From [Eubacterium] saphenum (GTDB lineage: Bacteria > Bacillota > Clostridia > Oscillospirales > Ruminococcaceae), in the NCBI GenBank assembly GCA_004554555.1, contig SFLN01000008.1, forward strand, positions 1 through 30,461: 30,461 nt of DNA. Direction: 5' to 3'. Position 1 is the first letter of the stretch. Each line of letters begins with the position of its first letter. The translations under genes were made by a program, and so were the position numbers. Positions 14,178-21,659 of this stretch are shown one piece after another. The notes beneath the pieces were generated by a model. It did not search any database, was not told the DNA's origin, and worked only from the letters and a program-made list of their open reading frames with translations.

Positions 14178-15925
14178 TAAAAACCTTGGCAAAATGCGTG
14201 CGGCAGGCAAAGCTCCCCGCAATCATAACGCCGATTTTCGTGCTGCTGGAGTCGTTTATCGAGGTTTCCATTCCAACGGTTATGGCAAAGCTGATTGACG
14301 AGGGAATTACTCTCGGCAATATGGACGCGGTTGTGAAATACGGGCTTATTCTTATGGTACAGACGCTTTTGGCAATGTTCTTCGGCGTGACTGCGGGCTA
14401 CACTGCTTCGCGCGCTTCTTCGTACTTTTCGAGAAACGTTCGCCACGATATGTTCTACAATATCCAGAATTTCAGCTTCTCGAACATCGACAAATTCTCG
14501 CCGGCAAGCCTTGTCACGCGTCTTACAACCGACGTCACAAACGTTCAGTCGTCGTTTCAGATGCTCACGAGAATTGTGTTCAGAGCGCCCGCAATGCTGA
14601 TTTTCGCGTGTGTTTTCTCGTTCAGAGCCGACAGCGAGCTTGCGATGACGTTTATTTATGTAATACCGTTTTTGGCGATAATTCTTGCGCTTATCGTCAA
14701 GATTGCGTTCCCGATTTTCAGAAAGGTTTTCACAACCTACGATGACCTCAACAACGTTGTCGAGGAAAATCTTCGCGGTATTCGCGTTGTGAAGAGCTTT
14801 GTCCGCGAGGAACACGAAAAGGAAAAGTTCGGGAAAATCTCGCAGAAAATCTACGGGCTGTTCACCAAAGCGGAGAAAACCGTTGCGTTTAACGCGCCCG
14901 CGATGCAGATTTCCGTTTACACCTGCGTTATTCTGATATCGTGGCTCGGCGCGCAGGCTGTTGTGGCAAGCGGCAACAACGAGGCTTTCGGTCTTACCAC
15001 GGGCAGCCTTATGTCGCTTTTCACCTACACCATGCAAATTCTGATGAGCCTTATGATGCTTTCGATGATTTTCGTTATGCTCACGATGTCCAAGGCGAGC
15101 GCAGACCGCGTTTGCGAGGTCTTGAACGAAAAGAGCGACATCAACGACGGCGAGCGCAATCTCACCGAAATCAAGGACGGCTCGATTGAATTCAGAAACG
15201 TTTGCTTCAAGTACTTCAAAACCGCCGAGAACAACGCTCTCGACCACATCAACCTCACCATAAAAAGCGGTGAAACCGTTGGTATAATCGGCGGCACGGG
15301 CTCTTCAAAATCCACGCTCGTGCAGATGATACCGCGCCTTTACGACACCATCGAGGGCGAGGTTCTTGTCGGCGGCGAGAATGTTCGCGACTATAATCTC
15401 GAGGCGCTGCGAAACAATGTCGCGATGGTTCTTCAGAAGAACGTTTTGTTCTCGGGAACGATTGCCGAGAATATCCGCTGGGGCAACGAAAACGCAACCG
15501 ATGAAGAGGTCGAACAGGTCTGCAAATCAGCCTGCGCCGATGATTTCATTCAGGCGATGCCCGACAAGTACAACACCTATATAGAACAGGGCGGAACAAA
15601 CGTTTCCGGCGGTCAGAAACAGCGTTTGTGCATTGCGCGCGCGCTGCTCAAAAAGCCGAAAATTCTCATTCTCGATGACTCAACCTCCGCGGTTGACACG
15701 AAAACAGACGCGATGATTAGAAAATCGTTCAAAGAGGACATTCCCGACACCACGAAAATCATCATCGCGCAGCGTGTTTCCTCGGTTTGCGAGGCGGACA
15801 AGATTATCATAATGGACAACGGTAAAATCGCAGATATGGGAACTCACGACGAGCTTTACGCGAGAAGCCCCATCTACCGCGAGATTTACGACAGCCAGAC
15901 AAAGGGGGCGAGCGACGATGAGTAA
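14174..15925 (+). CDS. ABC exporter half-transporter with degenerate catalytic site (LmrC/TM287-like)
   Basis: 583 residues: six membrane helices (about 1-310) and an ATPase domain (about 340-575). Walker A is GGTGSSKST (373-381), signature VSGGQ (477-481), and Walker B ends in ILDD with Asp502 where the catalytic Glu normally sits. Such a Glu-to-Asp change marks the subunit that supplies the degenerate site in heterodimeric exporters such as TM287/288, LmrCD and BmrCD. AAGGAG precedes the ATG by seven bases. It overlaps marR by four bases and the partner gene by eight. Likely substrates are lipophilic drugs, peptides or lipids; which one cannot be told. Confidence 0.92.
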   Translation: MIKTLAKCVRQAKLPAIITPIFVLLESFIEVSIPTVMAKLIDEGITLGNMDAVVKYGLILMVQTLLAMFFGVTAGYTASRASSYFSRNVRHDMFYNIQNFSFSNIDKFSPASLVTRLTTDVTNVQSSFQMLTRIVFRAPAMLIFACVFSFRADSELAMTFIYVIPFLAIILALIVKIAFPIFRKVFTTYDDLNNVVEENLRGIRVVKSFVREEHEKEKFGKISQKIYGLFTKAEKTVAFNAPAMQISVYTCVILISWLGAQAVVASGNNEAFGLTTGSLMSLFTYTMQILMSLMMLSMIFVMLTMSKASADRVCEVLNEKSDINDGERNLTEIKDGSIEFRNVCFKYFKTAENNALDHINLTIKSGETVGIIGGTGSSKSTLVQMIPRLYDTIEGEVLVGGENVRDYNLEALRNNVAMVLQKNVLFSGTIAENIRWGNENATDEEVEQVCKSACADDFIQAMPDKYNTYIEQGGTNVSGGQKQRLCIARALLKKPKILILDDSTSAVDTKTDAMIRKSFKEDIPDTTKIIIAQRVSSVCEADKIIIMDNGKIADMGTHDELYARSPIYREIYDSQTKGASDDE

Positions 15926-17864
15926 TATGCCTATGGGTCACGGAAAGCCGCCGAAGGGCGCGCGCGTTCCGATGAAATTTGATATGAAGGTTATAAAGCG
16001 GCTTTTGAGCTATATGAAGCCGTTCCGTAAGCAGCTGATTGTTGTGGCGGTGTGCATTGTCGTAAGCTCGATTGCAAGCGTTTCCTCATCGCTGTTCATC
16101 AAAACGCTTATTGATGACAACATTATGCCGATTGTCGAGGCAACGGCAGGCGGCGCGCTCGCCGACTACTCGGGGCTTATCCGCACGCTTATTTTAATGG
16201 GAAGCCTGTTCTTGATGGGTGCGTTGTGCGCGCTGGTTCAGTCGAGGGTTATGGCAACGGTTTCGCAGGGTATCCTGAAAACAATCCGTGACGATATGTT
16301 CTCGCACATGCAGACCTTGCCGATTAAGTACTTCGACACCCACACCCACGGTGATGTTATGAGCTTTTACACCAACGACGCGGACGCTATGCAGCAAATG
16401 CTCTCGCAGTCGCTTCCACAATTTCTCTCGTCCGGAATAACCGTAATCGCGGTGTTCTGCTCGATGCTGAGTCTGTCGCTCTGGCTTACGCTTGCGGTTG
16501 TGGCATTTTTGGTGCTGATTATGTTAATCACCACAAAGGTTGCGGGAAAATCGGGAACTTTCTTCATTCGTCAGCAAAAGTCAATGGCAAACCTCAACGG
16601 CTATGTCGAGGAAATGATTAACGGACAGCGCGTTGTCAAGCTGTTCTGCCGCGAGGAAAAGGCAAAGGAGGAGTTTGACGAGCGCAATTTCGAGCTTTCC
16701 GAGAACGTCTGCAAGGCGAACGCTTTCGCGAATATTCTGATGCCGATAAACAACTGTATGGGTTATCTGCTGTACGTTATTCTCGCGATTTTCGGCGGAT
16801 TTCTTGCGATAAACCACGCGACAAACGTTGCGTGCTTCTCGGTGAACGTGCTCACGCTCGGCGCAATCGCGTCCTTCCTCCAGCTCTCGCGCAGCTTTAT
16901 CGGGCCTATCGGACAGGTTTCGCAGCAGCTCAACTCCGTTGCTATGGCAATGGCGGGCGCGGGGAGAATTTTCAACCTGCTCGATGAAAAGAGCGAAGCC
17001 GATGACGGATATGTTACGCTGGTCAACGCGAAGTACGATGAAAACGGCAGCCTTACCGAAACAAACGAGCGCACGCATCTCTGGGCTTGGAAGCACCCGC
17101 ATTCCGACGGCACGCTCACCTATACCGAGTTAAAGGGAAATGTGGTTCTCGACGATGTGGACTTTGGATATGTGCCGGAGAAACCGGTTTTGCACAATAT
17201 TGATATCTACGCTGAGCCGGGACAGAAGATTGCGTTTGTCGGAGCAACGGGCGCGGGCAAAACCACGATTACCAATCTTATCAACCGTTTCTACGACATC
17301 GATGACGGAAAAATCCGCTATGACGGAATAAACATCAACAAAATTAAGAAAGCGGATTTGCGGCGGTCGCTGGGCGTGGTTTTGCAGGACGTGAATTTGT
17401 TCACGGGAACGGTTATGGACAATCTGCGCTACGGAAAGCCGGACGCGACCGATGAGGAGTGCATTGCTGCGGCGAAGCTGGCAAACGCGGACGGGTTTAT
17501 CAGAATGTTGTCCGACGGGTACAACACGGTTCTGAAGGGTGACGGAAGCGGTCTTTCACAAGGTCAGCGGCAGCTGATTTCGATTGCGAGAGCGGCGGTT
17601 GCGGACCCGCCTGTGATGATTTTGGACGAGGCGACGAGTTCGATTGATACGCGAACCGAGGCGATTGTGCAGAAGGGAATGGACGCGCTGATGAAGGGGA
17701 GAACGGTGTTTGTTATCGCGCACAGGCTGTCCACGGTTAAGAATTCGGACGTGATTATGGTGCTTGACCACGGTAGGATTATAGAGCGGGGCTCGCATGA
17801 GAAGCTGATTGCTGAGAAGGGGCAGTACTATCGGCTTTATACGGGCGCGTTTGAGCTGGAATAA
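15918..17864 (+). CDS. ABC exporter half-transporter, catalytic partner (LmrD/TM288-like)
   Basis: 648 residues with six membrane helices and an ATPase domain. Walker A GATGAGKTT (442-450) and Walker B ILDEAT with catalytic Glu571 are canonical. The signature motif is LSQGQ (546-550) instead of LSGGQ, as in the TM288-type partner, so the dimer has one good and one degenerate ATP site. An insert of about 50 residues (about 355-405, containing 'HLWAWKHPHSDGTLTYTELK') links the membrane and ATPase domains, a known trait of this Firmicutes subgroup. The start overlaps the previous gene by eight bases. Confidence 0.93.
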   Translation: MSNMPMGHGKPPKGARVPMKFDMKVIKRLLSYMKPFRKQLIVVAVCIVVSSIASVSSSLFIKTLIDDNIMPIVEATAGGALADYSGLIRTLILMGSLFLMGALCALVQSRVMATVSQGILKTIRDDMFSHMQTLPIKYFDTHTHGDVMSFYTNDADAMQQMLSQSLPQFLSSGITVIAVFCSMLSLSLWLTLAVVAFLVLIMLITTKVAGKSGTFFIRQQKSMANLNGYVEEMINGQRVVKLFCREEKAKEEFDERNFELSENVCKANAFANILMPINNCMGYLLYVILAIFGGFLAINHATNVACFSVNVLTLGAIASFLQLSRSFIGPIGQVSQQLNSVAMAMAGAGRIFNLLDEKSEADDGYVTLVNAKYDENGSLTETNERTHLWAWKHPHSDGTLTYTELKGNVVLDDVDFGYVPEKPVLHNIDIYAEPGQKIAFVGATGAGKTTITNLINRFYDIDDGKIRYDGININKIKKADLRRSLGVVLQDVNLFTGTVMDNLRYGKPDATDEECIAAAKLANADGFIRMLSDGYNTVLKGDGSGLSQGQRQLISIARAAVADPPVMILDEATSSIDTRTEAIVQKGMDALMKGRTVFVIAHRLSTVKNSDVIMVLDHGRIIERGSHEKLIAEKGQYYRLYTGAFELE

Positions 17865-17883
17865 GCGCAATGCGGGAGTTTAC

Positions 17884-17962
17884 ACCGCGAAGCGAAAAAA
17901 GTCTTTTTGGAGTTCCAAGAACCTTTTTCTTCAGAAAAAGGTTCTTGGCCGCCGGAGGCACT
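17884..17962 (-). repeat. Dispersed hairpin element, copy 1 (type B)
   Basis: Read on minus: GTGCCTCCGGCGGC, then the 15-bp hairpin CCAAGAACCTTTTTC-TGAA-GAAAAAGGTTCTTGG (arms 17934-17948 and 17915-17929), then CCAAAAAGACTTTTTTCGCT and TCGCGGT. The same element lies in opposite orientation at 18392-18470. It follows the ABC operon by 20 bases but has no T-run at the hairpin base in the plus direction. Confidence 0.88.
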
Positions 17963-17989
17963 GGAGCGAAGCGTAAAAATCCAAAAAAG

Positions 17990-18147
17990 GACGATTGAAG
18001 AAACTAATCGTCTACAAACCGACTTGAAATCCGGTAAGCAACCATTGCCAATTTTTCGGGTTTAACACCCGAAAAATCGCAAACCCCATTTCGCAAACCT
18101 AACCTTAACGAAGAAACTCGGAGTTAATGCCCCGAGTTTTTTTCTTA
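17990..18147. repeat. Three further hairpins between the type B copies
   Basis: GACGATT/AATCGTC (17990-18012), ATTTTTCGGG-TTTAACA-CCCGAAAAAT (18051-18077) and AAACTCGG/CCGAGTTT (18115-18140). The last is followed by TTTTC and looks like a plus-strand terminator. No gene or clear promoter was seen here. Confidence 0.7.
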
Positions 18148-18223
18148 TTCAAAGTCCGATTTATGGGAGAGATTTCGGTGTATGCCGAGTTTTACCGTTG
18201 GAAATGCTTTGTGGAAGGCGCGG

Positions 18224-18315
18224 GCGATTTTTCGGGCATCGAACCCGAAAAATCGCTTGGGGAACACCCCTCGGGGTTTTCCCCAAACCCTATTCCTCTG
18301 GGGGAAAAACTCTTG
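18224..18315 (+). repeat. Dispersed hairpin element, copy 2 (type A)
   Basis: GCGATTTTTCGGG-(7)-CCCGAAAAATCGC (18224-18256), then TTGGGGAACACCCC-TC-GGGGTTTTCCCCAA (18257-18286), then ACCCTATTCCTC...ACTCTTG (18287-18315). Same order of parts as the copy at 7525-7614. The open frames crossing 18127-18516 on both strands only trace these palindromes and lack ribosome binding sites. Confidence 0.85.
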
Positions 18316-18391
18316 TTTTTCCCCCAGACCCCCTTTAGCGCTTGCTGACGCGTTTTGCCGCGCTTCGCGCGGAGTGCGCGGCTTCGCCGCG

Positions 18392-18470
18392 AGTGCCTCC
18401 GGCGGCTTAAACCCTTTTTCTGAAGAAAAAGGGTTTAAGAATCCCAAAAAGACTTTAAGCGCTTCGCGGT
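18392..18470 (+). repeat. Dispersed hairpin element, copy 2 (type B)
   Basis: GTGCCTCCGGCGGC, then CTTAAACCCTTTTTC-TGAA-GAAAAAGGGTTTAAG (18406-18439), then AATCCCAAAAAGACTTTAAG and CGCTTCGCGGT. Compared with the minus-strand copy at 17884-17962, the loop and flanks are conserved while four stem pairs changed on both sides. Confidence 0.88.
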
Positions 18471-18483
18471 TCACGGTCACAAA

Positions 18484-18513
18484 AAGCAAAATCCCCCGCC
18501 TTTTCAGACGGGG
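18484..18513 (-). terminator. Terminator of the uridine-kinase-like gene
   Basis: On minus: CCCCGTC (18513-18507), loop TGAAAA, GGCGGGG (18500-18494), then GATTTTGCTTTTT. It lies seven bases after the stop. Confidence 0.85.
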
Positions 18514-18519
18514 CAATTT

Positions 18520-19434
18520 TCAGTTCCCGATAAACTCCTTAATCAACGAATTCTCCGGCACAAATCCTCGTTCAACCGGCTCGAGCAGCTTCAAAAAATA
18601 CTCGATATCCTCATAGTCCCCGTAATCCGCATAATGCGGCGACTCAGCCGCCAAATCCGGCAGCAAAATATCACGGTAAACCAGCGGCTCGTACTCAATA
18701 AACGTATCAATATCAAAATCCGCGCGGTTTTTGTACGGCATTATGTAGAGATTTTCCCCGCGCTCAACCGACTTGAAAAACTCAAACGTCTCGGTTATAC
18801 TGCGCCCACGGAACAGCTTGTCGCGCATAAGTCTGCGCATCAGGCGGATTTTCGACGGGTGAAGCAGCTTGTCGCCATCGGAAATTCTTGTTCTCACGCT
18901 GACGTAAACGCAGGTCGTGAAATCCTCGGAATTCCCCGTCACAAGCGGGTTCAGCGCGTGTATTCCTTCGAGAATTACAAGCTCGCCGTCGCTTCGCGTA
19001 AGCGGCATTCCGGGAACACGCTCCTGTTTCGCAAAATCAAACGCGGGAATGTCGATTTTCTCGCCCTTGAAGAGCATTTCGAGATGTTTCTTGAACAGCG
19101 GTATATCCAGCCGCAGCGGGCTTTCAAAGTCAATGTTGCCGTTTTCATCGCGGGCAGCTTCGTTTTCGTGCATCGGCAGAAAATAGTTGTCCATCGAAAT
19201 CGTGTGCGCCTTGCAGCCGTAGCTTTCAAGCAGCGCGGCAATTCGATGCGCGGAGGTTGTTTTCCCCGAACCCGACGGTCCCGACAGGAGCACCACGGGT
19301 CGCTCTTTTCTGCGCTCGAAAATACACCGCGCGGCGTGTTCAATCTGCTCGGCGTACACCTTTTCGCCGTCCGCAACAAGCTGCGCGGGCGTTTTTGCGG
19401 CGTTGTTAAGCTGTTCGATTGGGATACATTTCAT
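18520..19434 (-). CDS. Uridine kinase / phosphoribulokinase-family nucleoside kinase
   Basis: 304 residues. A helical N-terminal part (1-45) is followed by a P-loop GPSGSGKTT (52-60) and the family landmarks 'TISMDNYFLPMHENE' and 'PAFDFAKQERVPG', with ILEGIHALNP as Walker B region, as in uridine kinase-like P-loop kinases. It probably phosphorylates a nucleoside with ATP or GTP in pyrimidine salvage; the exact substrate is unproven. ATG 19434 is chosen because homologues of this group begin close to the helical part; AAAGG lies ten bases upstream. An alternative ATG at 19488 would add 18 residues. The 163 bases to ansA contain no clear terminator. Confidence 0.88.
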   Translation of the reverse strand: MKCIPIEQLNNAAKTPAQLVADGEKVYAEQIEHAARCIFERRKERPVVLLSGPSGSGKTTSAHRIAALLESYGCKAHTISMDNYFLPMHENEAARDENGNIDFESPLRLDIPLFKKHLEMLFKGEKIDIPAFDFAKQERVPGMPLTRSDGELVILEGIHALNPLVTGNSEDFTTCVYVSVRTRISDGDKLLHPSKIRLMRRLMRDKLFRGRSITETFEFFKSVERGENLYIMPYKNRADFDIDTFIEYEPLVYRDILLPDLAAESPHYADYGDYEDIEYFLKLLEPVERGFVPENSLIKEFIGN

Positions 19435-19597
19435 AAAAATGCTGCCTTTCAAAATTATTTGCTGCGCCGAAAATGCGCTGAAATTCAATAAAATCGAGTA
19501 TTTTTGCCGATTTCAATCAGCGTTACCGAGCGAAATTACCGCTCAAAATTGTCAAAATCGCGTTCAATTAACGAGCGTTCGCCGAGTGCTGCCGCAA

Positions 19598-20572
19598 CTA
19601 TCGCTCCAGGAAAATCCGCTTAAACTCGCCGAAATCGCTTGAATAAGCAAGCGCGAACATTGCCCGCATCGCCGCGTATTCCGAGGTCATTTTCCCCGCA
19701 TCGATTATCGGGTACTTCTCGACAAGTCGGCTTCCGACCTCGTACAGCCGAAGGTTGCTCCCGCCGCGCAGAACCTGCGTTGACATTATGACGTAAACGC
19801 CGCGCGAAATCAGCGTTTCCAGCCACTTTTCCCAGCCGCCGTACATTGGCAGCCCGCCCGTGCCGAAGCCCAAAATAATAACCGCGCGCGTTTCACTGCG
19901 GATAAGCGGCGGGGAAATCCCCGGAATGATAAATATCACTTCAACGCTTTCGTCAAGCGATTGGTAAAAGCGCGCTGCTCCGCTGAACGAGAAAATCGGC
20001 TCGGTGAACGTAATTCCGCGCTCGTCAAAACAGGCGATTGGCGGGAAATTCACGCTTTCAAAAGCATTTCTCGCGGTGCTGTGGATTTTGGAAACGTGCC
20101 TTCCGTCAAAAGCAAATTTTCCGAAAACCACGCAAACCCCGCAAGCGCGCGTATCTGCTGCAAACAAAATCGCGTTTTTAAGATTTCTCTGCGCGTCGGA
20201 GTTTTCCGCGCTCATCGGGAGCATACTCCCCGTGAGTACAACCGGCTTTTCGCTGTTTTGGATAAGGCAGGAAAGCGCCGCGGCTGCGTAGCCGAGCGTG
20301 TCCGTGCCGTGGGTTATCACAAAGCCGTCAAATTGCCCAAAGTTGTCGCGGACAAGCACCGCAAGCTGCGTCCATTCCCTCGGCGACATATCCGTGCTGT
20401 CGCGGCAAAACGGCGAAATGCTTGTTATCTCCACATTCTCGGGCAACACGCCGAGCTGCTCCAGAAGCCGTTTCGCGCCGCTTTCGGGAGAACGGTTTTC
20501 ATCGGTATCGGGGCAGGCGATTGTCCCGCCCGTTGTTATCAGCAGAATTTTTCTCAATTTATCTCGGCTCAA
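19598..20572 (-). CDS. ansA: Type I (cytoplasmic) L-asparaginase
   Basis: 324 residues with both catalytic signatures: 'LLITTGGTIA' (Thr14/Thr17 region) and 'VITHGTDTLGYAAAAL'. It hydrolyses L-asparagine to aspartate and ammonia. No signal peptide is seen, fitting the type I group, and the length is usual. TTG 20572 overlaps spoVS by 14 bases. The alternative TTG 20557 (protein starting M-R-K-I-L-L) starts two bases past the spoVS stop and matches typical family starts better; neither has a strong ribosome binding site. It is the last gene of the purA-ymdB-spoVS-ansA row. Confidence 0.92.
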   Translation of the reverse strand: MSRDKLRKILLITTGGTIACPDTDENRSPESGAKRLLEQLGVLPENVEITSISPFCRDSTDMSPREWTQLAVLVRDNFGQFDGFVITHGTDTLGYAAAALSCLIQNSEKPVVLTGSMLPMSAENSDAQRNLKNAILFAADTRACGVCVVFGKFAFDGRHVSKIHSTARNAFESVNFPPIACFDERGITFTEPIFSFSGAARFYQSLDESVEVIFIIPGISPPLIRSETRAVIILGFGTGGLPMYGGWEKWLETLISRGVYVIMSTQVLRGGSNLRLYEVGSRLVEKYPIIDAGKMTSEYAAMRAMFALAYSSDFGEFKRIFLER

Positions 20573-20819
20573 CGATAAACTTCATCGCCGTGCGTTCCTC
20601 ATCGTCGATAACGACAGTCGTGAACGCGGGAATACAAATCAAATCCACGCCGACAAGCGCCATATAGCTTCTTGCAATCGCGATTGACTTAACCGCCTGA
20701 TTTGCCGCGCCCGCGCCGACCGCCTGAACCTCAACCTCGCGGTTTTCGCGGATAACCGCCGCAATTGCTCCTGCAACCGATTTTGGTACCGAATGTGCCG
20801 AAACCTTTACTACTTCCAT
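20559..20819 (-). CDS. spoVS: Stage V sporulation protein S
   Basis: 86 residues, the same length as Bacillus SpoVS, with the conserved 'VQAVGAGAANQAVKSIAIAR' and 'VDLICIPAFTTVVIDDEERT' stretches. SpoVS is an Alba-like protein needed for late sporulation steps and for coat and cortex formation. ATG 20819 has GGTGA about six bases upstream; the GTG at 20828 is less likely because it would start inside that site. It lies directly downstream of ymdB, the same neighbour as in Bacillus subtilis. It hints at a spore-forming ancestry but does not prove sporulation. Confidence 0.96.
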   Translation of the reverse strand: MEVVKVSAHSVPKSVAGAIAAVIRENREVEVQAVGAGAANQAVKSIAIARSYMALVGVDLICIPAFTTVVIDDEERTAMKFIVEPR

Positions 20820-20891
20820 TTTAATCACCGTTTGAAACTTTTATGTTTCACCTTTCCATTTTAATATTTATATAGTATTATGCTGAAGTTT

Positions 20892-21659
20892 TTATACTCT
20901 TCTGCAAAAACGTTCGATTGAAACGCATTTCCCGCTCTTCACGTCAACGTCAAGGCAAACTCCGCTCACCAGGCACTCGCCGCCTGCGAAAACGTGTTTT
21001 TTATGACGATAGGTGAGGAATTTTTCTATAATTATATCCTTGTCAACGCCGAGAACCGAGTCCGCCGGTCCCGTCATACCAACGTCCGTTATATAACCCG
21101 TGCCGTCGATAAGCTGCTCGTCGGCGGTCTGAACGTGCGTGTGTGTTCCGAGAACCGCCGTCACCTTTCCCGCAAGGAAAAAGCCCATCGCGCGCTTTTC
21201 GGAGGTTGCCTCGGCGTGAAAATCCACGATAACAACACGCGCGTCAATGCCGTTCAACAGTTCCTGCGCGCACTTAAACGGGTTGTCGCAGGGCTGCATA
21301 AACGCGGTTCCGATGAGGTTCAAAACGCAGACCTTGAAGCTCCCGAAATCCAGCTCACAGACTCCCTTTCCCGCAAGCTCCGTTCCGAAATTCGCGGGAC
21401 GTATCAGCCTGTCGCAGCGGTCAAATTCCTCGAAAATTTCGTACTTGTTGAACGCGTGGTTGCCTGTTGTGATAACGTCCGCGCCCGCGTCAAAAATCGC
21501 CTGCTCGGAGCGCTTGTCGATACCGTTTCCCTCGGCGCTGTTTTCGCCGTTTACGATAACAAGCTCCGCTTTATAATCGTTCTTGATTTTGAACAGCTCT
21601 TTCGCGAGCGCCTCGCAGCCGTTTTTCCCGACAACATCGCCGATAAAAACTATTTTCAT
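20892..21659 (-). CDS. ymdB: YmdB family metallophosphoesterase (TIGR00282)
   Basis: 255 residues with the two-metal site motifs in order: GDVVGKNG near the N-terminus, NGENSAEG, TTGNHAF, 'DFHAEATSEKRAMG' and GTHTHVQTADE. In B. subtilis YmdB hydrolyses 2',3'-cyclic nucleotides and affects biofilm versus motility fate. Its ATG shares one base with the purA stop (TGATG), so translation is coupled. The longer frame to 21722 runs into purA and is not used. Confidence 0.95.
   Translation of the reverse strand: MKIVFIGDVVGKNGCEALAKELFKIKNDYKAELVIVNGENSAEGNGIDKRSEQAIFDAGADVITTGNHAFNKYEIFEEFDRCDRLIRPANFGTELAGKGVCELDFGSFKVCVLNLIGTAFMQPCDNPFKCAQELLNGIDARVVIVDFHAEATSEKRAMGFFLAGKVTAVLGTHTHVQTADEQLIDGTGYITDVGMTGPADSVLGVDKDIIIEKFLTYRHKKHVFAGGECLVSGVCLDVDVKSGKCVSIERFCRRV

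Noticed and set aside
18127..18616. Frames of 73, 123 and 144 residues in the hairpin region
   Set aside because: They trace palindromes, appear on both strands, lack ribosome binding sites and one runs into the kinase gene antisense.
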